The notes beneath the pieces are model-generated. The model was not told the DNA's origin, made no database searches, and was given only the letters and a program-made list of their open reading frames with translations. Positions 52,390 to 63,053 of a stretch of 64,000 bases of DNA are shown here, one piece after another; within the stretch, counting starts at the first letter, position 1; each line of letters begins with the position of its first letter. This DNA is from Phycisphaeraceae bacterium D3-23 (GTDB taxonomy: Bacteria; Planctomycetota; Phycisphaerae; Phycisphaerales; Phycisphaeraceae): NCBI GenBank assembly GCA_039555135.1, contig CP114179.1, positions 2,480,001 to 2,544,000 of the forward strand, written 5' to 3'. The position numbers and the translations under genes were made by a program.

Positions 52390-53895
52390 ATGTCCATCTC
52401 CCTTTGGCCCCGCCTGCTGAACGCCCTGCTCGTCGTGGCGACACTCGCCGCGCTGCCCGCCGCCGCCGCGCCGCGCAACGTCGTCCTCATCGTCACCGAC
52501 GACCAGTCGCAGACGCTGGGGTGCTACGGCGACGCCGCGGCACAGACGCCGAACCTCGATGCGCTCGCCGCCGACGGCGCGCTGTACCGCCACGCGTTCG
52601 CCACCACCGCGTCGTGCTCCGCCAGCCGGAGTGTCATCCTCACCGGGCTGCACAACCACGCCAACGGGCAGTACGGCCACACGCACCACTTCCACAAGTT
52701 CCAGAGCTACGACAACATCGTCTCGCTGCCGCGCTACCTCGAAGCCGCCGGCTACCGCACCGCGCAGGTGGGCAAGTACCACGTCGCGCCCGAGCAGGTC
52801 TACCACTTCGACCAGTACCTCCGAGCCAACCCCCGCAACGTCTACGCGATGGCCGAGGCCGCCCGCGGGCTGATCGAGGCCGACAGCGACCGCCCGTTCT
52901 TCCTCTACCTCGCCACCAGCGACCCCCACCGCGGCGGCGGCTTCGCCCGAGAGTTGCCCGAACACCCCGACCGTTTCGGCAACCCCGCCCCCGGTAGACA
53001 GTACGAGGGCATCGACGAAGTCCGCTACGACCCGGCCGACGTCCCCGTGCCCGGCTTCCTGCCCGACACGCCCGCCTGCCGCGCCGAGCTCGCGCAGTAC
53101 TACCAGTCCCAGGCCCGCATCGACCAAGGCGTCGGCCACCTCTTCGACATCCTCAAAGACGCCGGCCGATGGGAAGACACGCTCATCATCTACATCAGCG
53201 ACCACGGCATGGCCTTCCCCGGCGCGAAGACCACCGTGTACGACGGCGGGCTCCGCAGCCCGCTCATCGTCCGCGACCCGTACACCCAGACGCGCGGCAC
53301 CCAGCCCGACGCCATGATCTCGTGGATCGATCTGACGCCGACCATCCTCGACTTCGCCGGCGTGCTGGATGGCGACGGCGCGGTGCGCGAAGATATCCTT
53401 GAGTCGATCACGATCGAACACGTCAACGGCCAGCGAAACAACGACCTGGTTCCGGGGGCGATGCACGGCCGATCGTTCATGCCAACGCTCGACCAAACCG
53501 AGACCGAGGGCTGGGACGAAATCGGCGCGTCGCACACGTTCCACGAGATCCAGATGTACTACCCGATGCGCGTCGTCCAAGGCCGGCAGTACAAACTCAT
53601 CTGGAACATCGCCCACCCCCAGCCCTTCCCGTTCGCGTCGGACCTCTGGGCCGCGCCGACCTGGCAGCATCAACTCGCGCTGGGCGACGACGCGCCCTAC
53701 GGCGCGTGGACCGTCGCCGGCTACGTCCAGCGCCCCGAGTTCGAGTTGTTCGACCTCACGCAAGACCCGTTCGAGGGCCACAACCTCGCCGACGCCCCCG
53801 ACTACGCCGAGGTCTTGGCCGAGATGCAAGAAAAGCTCCACGCGATGCAGCAGCGCACGCAGGACCCTTGGATCATGAAGTGGGAGTACGAATAA
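52390..53895 (+). CDS. Secreted sulfatase (N-sulfoglucosamine sulfohydrolase-like)
   Basis: The 501-aa enzyme has a signal peptide (cleavage near AAAA) and the alkaline-phosphatase-like sulfatase fold. Landmarks are metal ligands in VLIVTDDQS (Asp37, Asp38), the formylglycine site CSASR (Cys76-Arg80), GKYH and the second metal site YISDHG. The sequence order resembles heparan N-sulfatases. Maturation needs a formylglycine-generating enzyme, not seen in the window. It likely removes sulfate from marine polysaccharides (inference). The ATG at 52390 has GGAG 5 nt upstream. It follows the PEP-CTERM array and precedes a degenerate sulfatase. Confidence 0.88.
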   Translation: MSISLWPRLLNALLVVATLAALPAAAAPRNVVLIVTDDQSQTLGCYGDAAAQTPNLDALAADGALYRHAFATTASCSASRSVILTGLHNHANGQYGHTHHFHKFQSYDNIVSLPRYLEAAGYRTAQVGKYHVAPEQVYHFDQYLRANPRNVYAMAEAARGLIEADSDRPFFLYLATSDPHRGGGFARELPEHPDRFGNPAPGRQYEGIDEVRYDPADVPVPGFLPDTPACRAELAQYYQSQARIDQGVGHLFDILKDAGRWEDTLIIYISDHGMAFPGAKTTVYDGGLRSPLIVRDPYTQTRGTQPDAMISWIDLTPTILDFAGVLDGDGAVREDILESITIEHVNGQRNNDLVPGAMHGRSFMPTLDQTETEGWDEIGASHTFHEIQMYYPMRVVQGRQYKLIWNIAHPQPFPFASDLWAAPTWQHQLALGDDAPYGAWTVAGYVQRPEFELFDLTQDPFEGHNLADAPDYAEVLAEMQEKLHAMQQRTQDPWIMKWEYE

Positions 53896-53905
53896 ATAGG
53901 TTCGC

Positions 53906-54077
53906 GGGTGCCACACAACTGCCCGAAGGGCTGCTGTGTGCTTTTTTGAAGCTTCATTCAGAGCACGAAGCGTCAGCGCGAGACCCGATCGCCTGACGAA
54001 CCGAAACTCGCTAACGCTTCGTACTCCGACAAGGCAGCACACAGCAGCCCGGCGGACCGGGCAGTTGTGTGGCACCC
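53906..54077. repeat. GGGTGCCAC inverted repeat with a second palindrome nested in the loop
   Basis: Outer arms GGGTGCCACACAACTGCCC and GGGCAGTTGTGTGGCACCC. The loop holds another inverted repeat (ACGAAGCGTCAGCGCGAG ... CTCGCTAACGCTTCGT, about 53963-54022). The unit is 172 bp instead of the usual 103 because of the nested element. Confidence 0.7.
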
Positions 54078-54112
54078 CGAAAGAACCCCCAATCCCCAAG
54101 AGGATGCCTCCG

Positions 54113-55282
54113 ATGCAAAGCCGCCGTTCACCGCGCCTGTCTCTCGGCCTGCTTGGGCTGCTCCTTACGGCCGCGCTGCCCGACGCGGTCACCCTGCCCC
54201 AGCGCTTCCGCGACGGCGGGTACTACACCGCCGGGGCCGGCAAAATCTTCCATCACTACCAGAACGACGCGGAATCGTGGGACGCCTACTTCCCCTCCGT
54301 CCAGTACGAGTTCCCGCCCGGGTCGTTCTCCCCGCCCGGCTACGACTCGGGCTACGGCGACTGGCAAGGCCGGTATACCCAGTTCTGCTGGCAACAACTC
54401 GACCAGCGCGACGAACGCAGCGCGGACTACCAGAACGTCGCGTATGTCATCGGCCAGCTCGAAGCGCTGCCGACCGACCGGCCGTTCTTTCTGAACTGCG
54501 GCATCTACCGCCCGCACGTCCCGTGGTTCGCCCCCCGGAAGTATTTCGAGCCGTTCCCGCTGGATGAAGTACAGCTCCCCGCATCCCGCGCCGACGACCG
54601 CGACGACCTGCCGCCCAGCGCGGTGCAATGGCTCAACCGCGGGCGTTACTACGCCGCGCTGGAGGAGACCGGCAAGCACCGCGAAGCCGTGCAGGGCTAC
54701 CTCGCGTCGGTGCACTACATGGACGCGATGGTCGGGGTCCTGCTCGATGCGCTCGACGCCTCGCCCCACGCGGACAACACGATCGTCGTGTTCTGGTCCG
54801 ACCACGGCTTCCACCTCGGCGAAAAGCAGTGGTACCGCAAGTACACGCTGTGGGATGATGCGTGCCACGTGCCCTTGATCATCCGCCTGCCGACGACGAT
54901 GAGGGCGGGGTCGGCGCAGCCCGGCGTGTGCGAAAAGTCGGTGTCGCTGCTGGACCTGTACCCGACGCTGTGCGAATTGGCGGGCGTCGAGTCGGGCGCT
55001 GAGCCCGATGGGAATTCGCTGGTGCCGCTGCTGCACGGCGATGACACACCCGGGGGCCGCGCCGCGGTGACGGTCAACGACTGGAACACCGCCTACGCCG
55101 TGCGGTCGGACGGCTGGTGCTATATCCAACGCGTGGATGGCGAGGAGCTCTACGCCCCAGACGACCCGCACCAGTTCGACAACCTCGCGGATGACCCGCA
55201 GCACGCCGGGCGGATCGCACGATTGCGTTCATACATCCCGGCCCAGCCGGCCGCGGTACGCCGGGCCGAGCAGAAGCCGTAA
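54113..55282 (+). pseudogene. Degenerate iduronate-2-sulfatase-like gene lacking its catalytic N-terminal segment
   Basis: The 389-aa frame starts with a signal-like stretch (RLSLGLLGLLLTAAL) and then jumps straight to LPDAVTLPQRFRDGGYYTAGAGKIFHH. In full-length relatives that segment comes about 110 residues later. The missing part would hold the first metal-binding Asp pair and the CxPSR formylglycine site. The rest is intact: RPHVPWFAPRKYFEPF, YLASVHYMDAMVG, WSDHGFHLGEKQWYRKYTLWDD and PTLCELAG. An in-frame deletion therefore left an open but presumably inactive sulfatase. The start could be 54104 or 54113. Function as a binding protein is possible but unproven. Confidence 0.7.
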
Positions 55283-55306
55283 GCGCATCCCGTCAGAATC
55301 AGGCGA

Positions 55307-55551
55307 TCCGAACGTGCCACGGTCGATCCGCAGCTCGGAGCGGTCGGCCGGGTCGTGGTTCACTCTGACAGGTGGGGTGGCTTCCAGCCCGCCGTCAGGC
55401 CGTAGGCCTGAGTACACACGTGTTTCACGGCTGCGCCGTGATGGCGGGCAAGATGCCCGCCCCACCTAGCTCGCAGTGAACCACGACGGTCGGCCGTGCT
55501 TGCGTCCCGACGCACGGCCGACCGCTGAAGCGGATCAACCGTGGCGCGTAG
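55307..55551. repeat. Composite nested inverted repeat downstream of the sulfatase remnant
   Basis: Outer arms GATCCGC...AGCGGTCGGCC and their complement near 55527-55551. Middle arms GTGGTTCACT / AGTGAACCAC (near 55355 and 55472). An inner block CACGGCTGCGCCGTGATGG with GCGGGCAAGATGCCCGC also occurs, slightly altered, at 35788-35825. No coding sequence is seen in 55283-55756. Confidence 0.5.
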
Positions 55552-55562
55552 GATCCCGTAGC

Positions 55563-55759
55563 TAGAGCAACTTGCACGATTATTGTCCGCTTCCGGCTCC
55601 CCCACCCTGCCGGGAGGGAGGGGGCTGGGGGGAGGGTCGGGCGCTGCCGCTTGCGTGTCATAGGATGTCGGGTCAGTCTGCCGACCCCCACCCCAGCCCT
55701 CCCCCTAAGAGGGGGAGGGAGCTAAGACAAGGCGGACAACAATGTTGCAAGTTGCTCTA
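55563..55759 (+). mobile_element. 193-bp MITE, copy 3, with TA target duplication
   Basis: The element runs 55565-55757 with TA at 55563-55564 and 55758-55759, same orientation as the others. I see two substitutions relative to copies 1 and 2 (CCCACCC for CCCTCCC in the left arm; CATAGG for CCTAGG at the centre). Its right end forms the TAG stop of the next minus-strand gene. Confidence 0.85.
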
Positions 55760-56578
55760 GTTGCGCGTGTTATCGACGACGGGTGTCTGGGTGTCGTCGG
55801 GCGTGTCCGGGTCGCCTGCAAGGTCGCCCGTATCGCCAGCTTCATCGCCCGGCTGTGCGTCTTGGCCGAGGGTCTGCTGCGGCGCGGGGTTTGTCGCCCC
55901 CGTGTCGCGGCCGGTCATGTTGTTCGATCGGCTGGCCATCACGGCGACGTAGCCGGCGATGCACAGCGCGGCGATTGCGACGGCCGAGGTGATCCCCGTC
56001 ATCGCCATCAGGTGCTTCTGCTGACGCTGCGACTGCCCGGCGATCTCGGCAAGGACTTCCCGCCCGGTGCGCTGGTCCTCGTGGACGCCCTCGATCGCGC
56101 CCGACATCTTGTCGATGCCCGCCGCCATTTCGTGGTTCACCGCCTCGGTCTGCGACAGCGTGTTGTTCAGCCGGTCGTGCATCCCGTTCATCGACTGTTC
56201 CTGCTGACGCGTCGCGTCGGCCAAGCCGCCCAGCGCGCGGGTCAACTCCTCGGTCGAATGGTTCTGCGACTCCAGGCTCTGTGTCAGCCCCGCGAGGGTC
56301 TCGTTTTGCCGGTGGTTGGATTCGGGGATCGAACGCATCACCTCGGGCAGCTGCTCGATCACTTCGAGGACGCGGTCGCTCCGCCGGGCCTGGTCCTCCA
56401 TGTGCGTGCGCACCGCGGACATCGTGTCAACCAGTTCGGTGTAGCCCTGGCGCAGCTCGTTGATCACGGCCTCTCGGCTGTTCTCTTCGCGCTTGACGAC
56501 CTCGGTCGTGCCGTCGGGGTTGGGCTTGGGCTTGCGTGAAAACATGCCCCCGAGTTTTTGACGTAGGTTGCCGGCCAT
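55757..56578 (-). CDS. Coiled-coil protein with one C-terminal membrane helix
   Basis: The 273-aa protein is mostly a soluble coiled coil (about residues 30-190: many Glu, Gln, Leu and Met at heptad spacing, resembling the signalling helices of chemoreceptors). One membrane helix follows (about 197-220; ITSAVAIAALCIAGYVAVMA), then an Asp/Pro/Thr-rich tail. No known domain is recognised, and the chemoreceptor hairpin tip is absent. The start at 56578 has AAGGAGG 9 nt upstream. The stop TAG is created by the MITE insertion, so the original C-terminus may have differed. Confidence 0.65.
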   Translation of the reverse strand: MAGNLRQKLGGMFSRKPKPNPDGTTEVVKREENSREAVINELRQGYTELVDTMSAVRTHMEDQARRSDRVLEVIEQLPEVMRSIPESNHRQNETLAGLTQSLESQNHSTEELTRALGGLADATRQQEQSMNGMHDRLNNTLSQTEAVNHEMAAGIDKMSGAIEGVHEDQRTGREVLAEIAGQSQRQQKHLMAMTGITSAVAIAALCIAGYVAVMASRSNNMTGRDTGATNPAPQQTLGQDAQPGDEAGDTGDLAGDPDTPDDTQTPVVDNTRN

Positions 56579-56668
56579 GTGACGCCTCCTTGCGTGACCC
56601 GGATGCTTGAGTGGATGGGCCGAACACACACGCGGCCCGCCATCGGATTGTATCGGGTCACCGGGACA

Positions 56669-56749
56669 CCCACGGATAAAATCCGTGGGCTTCGCGTCAG
56701 AAACTCATGACGCTGTTGTGACCCGAAGCCCACAGATTCCATCGGTGGG
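56669..56749. repeat. Inverted pair of REP-like hairpins
   Basis: Unit 56669-56693 (CCCACGGAT, AAA, ATCCGTGGG, CTTC) and the opposite unit 56725-56749 (GAAGCCCACAGAT, TCC, ATCGGTGGG). The 31-nt spacer and the flanks include TCGGGTCA / TGACCCGA, a further inverted match. Confidence 0.7.
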
Positions 56750-56768
56750 TGCGCCTTACAAAAACGCC

Positions 56769-57863
<1,095 letters not shown>

Positions 57864-57919
57864 GGGGTCAAGGGTAGCGGGTTGCGCCCGGGAAACCAAG
57901 GGTGGGATACAAGGCGGCA

Positions 57920-57999
57920 CCCACAGATGGAATCTGTGGGCTTCGTGGGAGAACAAAGAGGAATGCTTCTGCTCGAAGCCCACGGATTTTATCCGTGGG
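57920..57999. repeat. Inverted REP-like pair downstream of the RAYT gene
   Basis: Unit 57920-57944 (CCCACAGAT, GGA, ATCTGTGGG, CTTC) and the opposite unit 57975-57999 (GAAGCCCACGGAT, TTT, ATCCGTGGG). The RAYT stop codon TAA lies inside the second unit, at its loop. Confidence 0.8.
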
Positions 58000-58573
58000 T
58001 GTTGTCTTGAGGAGAATCGCTTTGCTGATCCTTGAACGTCCACACGGCGGCGCCTTGCTGGGCGTGCCTTTGGATGTAGCGGAAGACGTTGACCTGGTGC
58101 GAGCGGTCGGTGATGGGGACGATCTTGCCTTTGCGGGCCCAGACGCCGCCGGGCTCGGCGAGGCCGGCGGCGACGAGGGCTTTGGCGGACTGCTTCTTGG
58201 CGATGCCGAGGTAGTGGCGCGGCGGGTCGGCGACGCCGTCGCGGGGCTCGAAACGTGCGAGGACGTGGAGGTGTTCGTTACTCACCGCGGCGCAGAGGAA
58301 CTCGATGTGATGGAACCCGAAGGCCTCGACGATCGCGACGATCGCGACGAGCGCGCTGCGTTGCGCGGACGTGTTGAGCACGATGGGTGGGCGACGCATC
58401 TTGTTCTGGGCGGCGGTGTGGAGCCCGTCGTACTTGCCCGCGGGGGGCGGGTTTTTGTAGTCGCCTTCGGCGTGTTCGCGGTGGTGTTTGGTGCGGAAGC
58501 CGCGCGGGTCGCCGGGGAGCCAGGTGCCGAAGGTGTTTGCCATGCAGTGGTACCAGTGGTGCCATGCGGGCAT
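57989..58573 (-). CDS. REP-associated tyrosine transposase (RAYT, Y1/HUH family)
   Basis: The 194-aa protein begins HHWYHCMANTFGTWLPGDPRG, an opening common to IS200-like Y1 transposases. It has an HUH motif HLH (His101, His103, in SNEHLHVLARF) that binds the catalytic metal, and a C-terminal helix with the candidate nucleophile Tyr166 in FRYIQRHAQQG. There are no IS200/IS605-type partner genes, and the gene is single and flanked on each side by an inverted pair of REP-like hairpins. That is the hallmark of a domesticated RAYT, which cuts and mobilises REP DNA as single strands. The start at 58573 has AAGGA about 10 nt upstream. The last codons and stop are provided by a REP. Confidence 0.8.
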   Translation of the reverse strand: MPAWHHWYHCMANTFGTWLPGDPRGFRTKHHREHAEGDYKNPPPAGKYDGLHTAAQNKMRRPPIVLNTSAQRSALVAIVAIVEAFGFHHIEFLCAAVSNEHLHVLARFEPRDGVADPPRHYLGIAKKQSAKALVAAGLAEPGGVWARKGKIVPITDRSHQVNVFRYIQRHAQQGAAVWTFKDQQSDSPQDNTHG

Positions 58574-58599
58574 GGGGTGGTCCTTGAGGGGAAGGGACA

Positions 58600-58667
58600 C
58601 CCACAGATGGAATCTGTGGGCTTCGATGATCGCTTGATTGTTGAAGCCCACGGATTTTATCCGTGGG
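58600..58667. repeat. Inverted REP-like pair upstream of the RAYT gene
   Basis: Unit 58600-58624 (CCCACAGAT, GGA, ATCTGTGGG, CTTC) and the opposite unit 58643-58667 (GAAGCCCACGGAT, TTT, ATCCGTGGG). Both units match the downstream pair 57920-57999 base for base in the stems and loops, in the same order. Confidence 0.8.
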
Positions 58668-58687
58668 TGGGTGCTGCGGATCGGTTC

Positions 58688-58930
58688 TTACTGCGGGATC
58701 AGGTCGGCGTATTTGTTTTTGAAATCTTCGAGGGAGTCGATGCCTTGGGGGAGGGTGGCCTGGTCCATGAGGAGAACGGGGATGCCGTCTTTGATGGGGT
58801 AGCGCAGCCCGGCACCCTCGGGTTTTTGGGCGATGAGCCAGTCGCCTTCCTGTTTGAGTTCGCTGCGCGTGAGGGGGCAGACGAGGATGGCGAGGAGTTT
58901 TTCGTCGAGGGGCTGGGGGTTGGTGGTCAT
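58688..58930 (-). CDS. Trm112/YcaR-like small protein
   Basis: The 80-aa protein has the Trm112 (UPF0434) pattern: LDEKLLAILVCPLTRSEL, then LRYPIKDGIPVLL. Only one Cys of the usual zinc-binding pairs is present, so zinc binding is doubtful. Trm112 in eukaryotes activates methyltransferases; the bacterial role is not known. The start at 58930 follows TACAAT by 7 nt, so it is probably leaderless; an ATG three codons upstream overlaps that box. Confidence 0.75.
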   Translation of the reverse strand: MTTNPQPLDEKLLAILVCPLTRSELKQEGDWLIAQKPEGAGLRYPIKDGIPVLLMDQATLPQGIDSLEDFKNKYADLIPQ

Positions 58931-58937
58931 GGTCGTC

Positions 58938-58943
58938 ATTGTA
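58938..58943 (-). promoter_or_regulatory. -10 hexamer TACAAT, leaderless start
   Basis: Minus-strand TACAAT, 7 nt before the ATG at 58930, no ribosome site. A REP-like hairpin (58956-58980) lies immediately upstream. Confidence 0.5.
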
Positions 58944-58955
58944 AATAAAGAAGCA

Positions 58956-58980
58956 CCCACAGACGGAATCTGTGGGCTTC
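58956..58980 (+). repeat. REP-like hairpin downstream of murA
   Basis: CCCACAGAC, GGA, ATCTGTGGG, CTTC (one stem mismatch). It lies between the murA stop and the Trm112-like gene. Confidence 0.7.
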
Positions 58981-59011
58981 ATGGTTTTTTTATGGGGACT
59001 GCACGACTGCG

Positions 59012-60610
<1,599 letters not shown>

Positions 60611-60796
60611 GGTGTCGGGTCTTGGGGTTGGGGGCTGGGGTTTCGTCCGAAAAAATCGGATACACACGGATCATCGGCAAGCCGAATCAGTCTGCGCCAC
60701 CGAGGTGTACGCTTCATGGTACAACCTGCAACGGCGGGGCAATCCTCCGCGCCAAGTTATCCCCCGCGACCCGAAACCCGGCAACCCAGACCCGCC

Positions 60797-61312
60797 ATGG
60801 ACCTCCACACCCTCATCCGCGACATCGCCGACTACCCCAAGCCCGGGGTCGTCTTCAAGGACATCACCCCCCTGCTCGGCAATCCCGGCGGGCTCGCGCT
60901 CGCGGTCGAGCACATGGCCAACCCCTACCGAGGCATCGGCGTCGATGTCGTCTGCGGGGCCGAGTCACGCGGGTTTATCTTCGGCACGGCGATCGCCCAG
61001 GCCCTCTCCGCCGGGTTCGTCCCCATCCGAAAGCCCGGCAAGCTGCCCTTCGACACCCACAGCATGGCCTACGAGCTCGAGTACGGCAGCGACACGCTCG
61101 AGATGCACACCGACGCGATCAAGCCCGGCCAGACCGTGCTCATGGTCGACGACCTGCTCGCCACCGGCGGGACGATGCGCGCGTGCTGCGACCTGGTGCG
61201 CAAGATGGGCGGCGAGATCGCGGGCATCACCGTGCTCATCGAGCTGACGTTCCTGCACGGCCGGAGCAAGCTTGGGGCGGACGCGGATGTGCATGCTGTC
61301 TTGACCTATTGA
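60797..61312 (+). CDS. apt: Adenine phosphoribosyltransferase
   Basis: The 171-aa enzyme salvages adenine to AMP using PRPP. Typical landmarks are RDIADYPKPGVVFKDITPLL at the N-terminus, GAESRGFIFG, RKPGKLP and the PRPP loop VLMVDDLLATGGTM. Length is standard. It is divergent from murA; the 186-nt gap has no convincing paired promoter boxes. No ribosome site is seen before the ATG at 60797. Confidence 0.92.
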   Translation: MDLHTLIRDIADYPKPGVVFKDITPLLGNPGGLALAVEHMANPYRGIGVDVVCGAESRGFIFGTAIAQALSAGFVPIRKPGKLPFDTHSMAYELEYGSDTLEMHTDAIKPGQTVLMVDDLLATGGTMRACCDLVRKMGGEIAGITVLIELTFLHGRSKLGADADVHAVLTY

Positions 61313-61363
61313 GCCGATTGCTCATCGACGGTTGATGCTTGATAATGCGTTGCGCGCGTGGGC

Positions 61364-62179
61364 ATGGACGGCCGCGCGGTTCGCCCTTTCGTGTGGGTCA
61401 CGACCATCACCCAATCCCACGCCATCACCAACTACTGGGAACGCTCGCGCTGGCCTCTGCAGTCGTTGTACTTCCTGCTGCCGCTGCTGGTGCTCTACGA
61501 GCTGGGGGCCTCGACCTACCTCTGGGCCCGCGGGCAGCAGCACACCGCGCACCGGCTGATGGTGCACTGGCTGGACTGGTTCGGCGTGACGGGGCGTCAC
61601 CTGCCGGCGCTGGTCGTCGTCGGCACGCTGATCGGGATGCACCTCTACCGCCGACGGGCCGAGGGCGAGCAGGACGCCTGGAAGCCCGAGCCCAAGCTGT
61701 ACGTCGCGATGGCGTTTGAGACGGTGATCCTCTCGCTGCCGCTGTTTGTTTTTATGAGCGCGATGTTCCGCTCGCCCATGCCAGCGGTGGCGGGGCTGTC
61801 GGACCTCCAGCAGTTCTTCTCGGGCGACACGTTCGAGCAGTGGAAGGGCTTTGTCGTCGTCTCGATCGGCGCGGGGGTCTACGAAGAGCTGCTGTTTCGG
61901 CTGTTCGCCATCGGGCTCGTGAAGCTCATCGCCACCGAATGGTTCGCGCTGCCCGAGGAGCTGGGCACGGGGTCGGCGGTCGTGCTCTCGTCGATCGGCT
62001 TTGCGCTGATCCACTTCGCGGCGGGGCAGGACTTCGACGCCGCCCGCTTCCTGTTCTACTTCGTGACCGGGCTCTACTTCGGTGCGGTGTACCTGGGCCG
62101 GGGCTTTGGGATGGTCGTCGCGACGCATACGTTCTACGACGTCCTGATCTTCAGCAAATACCTCTACCAGCAGGGCTGA
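61364..62179 (+). CDS. CPBP-family intramembrane protease (CAAX-type)
   Basis: The 271-aa polytopic protein has the three CPBP motifs: EELLFR (EExxxR), FALIHF (FxxxH) and THTFYD. They form the glutamate-based intramembrane active site. Substrates are unknown. The start is uncertain: ATG 61364, or GTG 61358 two codons earlier. A GATAAT hexamer lies at 61341-61346, 17 nt upstream. A degenerate REP-like hairpin follows the stop. Confidence 0.8.
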   Translation: MDGRAVRPFVWVTTITQSHAITNYWERSRWPLQSLYFLLPLLVLYELGASTYLWARGQQHTAHRLMVHWLDWFGVTGRHLPALVVVGTLIGMHLYRRRAEGEQDAWKPEPKLYVAMAFETVILSLPLFVFMSAMFRSPMPAVAGLSDLQQFFSGDTFEQWKGFVVVSIGAGVYEELLFRLFAIGLVKLIATEWFALPEELGTGSAVVLSSIGFALIHFAAGQDFDAARFLFYFVTGLYFGAVYLGRGFGMVVATHTFYDVLIFSKYLYQQG

Positions 62180-62192
62180 AACGCACCCAGGC

Positions 62193-62215
62193 AGCCCGCC
62201 GATTCTATCGGTGGG
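62193..62215 (-). repeat. Degenerate REP-like hairpin
   Basis: AGCCCGCCGAT, TCT, ATCGGTGGG: the foot reads GCAG instead of GAAG and one stem pair is mismatched. It lies between the protease gene and skp. Confidence 0.5.
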
Positions 62216-62320
62216 TGCCGACCCGCCAACCCAACCTGCTACACTACACGGTCTATCGCGGGCGATTGGTCGCGCCGCGCCAACCGTCCGCCAACGCACC
62301 CCCACCGGGAAAGAAACCCC

Positions 62321-62947
62321 ATGAAACACCTCCTCCGACACCCGCTCGTTGTCCTGCTCGCCGCGGCCCTCATGATCGGCGCGCTGGGCTCGTCGTGGAT
62401 GAAGCTCAGCCGGCTCGAAGCCCAGGGCAACGCCCAGGCCGCGCCCACCGCCGTCGCCGTGCTCAACCTCCAGGACGTGCTGGGCCAGCTCAACGAGAAC
62501 AACGCGTTCCAGGCCAGCCAAGCAGCGAAGAACGAGGGGCTCCAGGCCGAGCTCACCCGCCGGCAGAACGCGCTGCAGCAGATGCAGAACGACCTCGAGC
62601 TGCTCGACCCGGATTCGCAGGCCTACGCCGACAAGGAAGACCAGATCTTCACGAACCTGATCGAGCTTCGCACCTGGCAGTCGATCCAGGAGCAGCGCAA
62701 CGTCCTCGAGCAGCGCACCCACCTCGCGTCGCTCTACCGCAAGGTCGTGCAGGCCGGCCGGGCCATCGCCGAGCGGCGCGGCATCGACATCGTCCTGCTC
62801 GACACGCAGGTGCCCGACCTGGACCGCCTCAACCCCGAGCAGCTGCTCAACGCGATCGCGACCCGCAAGGTCCTCTACCACAACGAAGAGACCGACATCA
62901 CCGACGACGTCATCCAGCAGATGAACACCGCCTGGGAAAACCGCTAA
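62321..62947 (+). CDS. OmpH/Skp-family periplasmic chaperone
   Basis: The 208-aa protein has a signal or anchor sequence (residues 5-25), then the Skp/OmpH pattern: a first strand with [13 protein letters not shown], a long charged coiled coil (about 65-150), and a closing strand [11 protein letters not shown]. Skp holds outer membrane proteins in transit. It sits directly before lpxD, as in many Gram-negative genomes. A possible -10, TACACT, lies near 62230, which gives a leader of about 85 nt; the ribosome site is weak (GGGAAAG 8-14 nt upstream). Confidence 0.82.
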   Translation: MKHLLRHPLVVLLAAALMIGALGSSWMKLSRLEAQGNAQAAPTAVAVLNLQDVLGQLNENNAFQASQAAKNEGLQAELTRRQNALQQMQNDLELLDPDSQAYADKEDQIFTNLIELRTWQSIQEQRNVLEQRTHLASLYRKVVQAGRAIAERRGIDIVLLDTQVPDLDRLNPEQLLNAIATRKVLYHNEETDITDDVIQQMNTAWENR

Positions 62948-63053
62948 GCGCATCGCCGCATCCGCCCTCCGCAAACTTCGTCGGGGCAGGCCCACCGCCT
63001 GCCCCGCCCTTCCCGCCCTTCCCGCTATCCCGCCTGCGCCCCGCGAGACCCCC

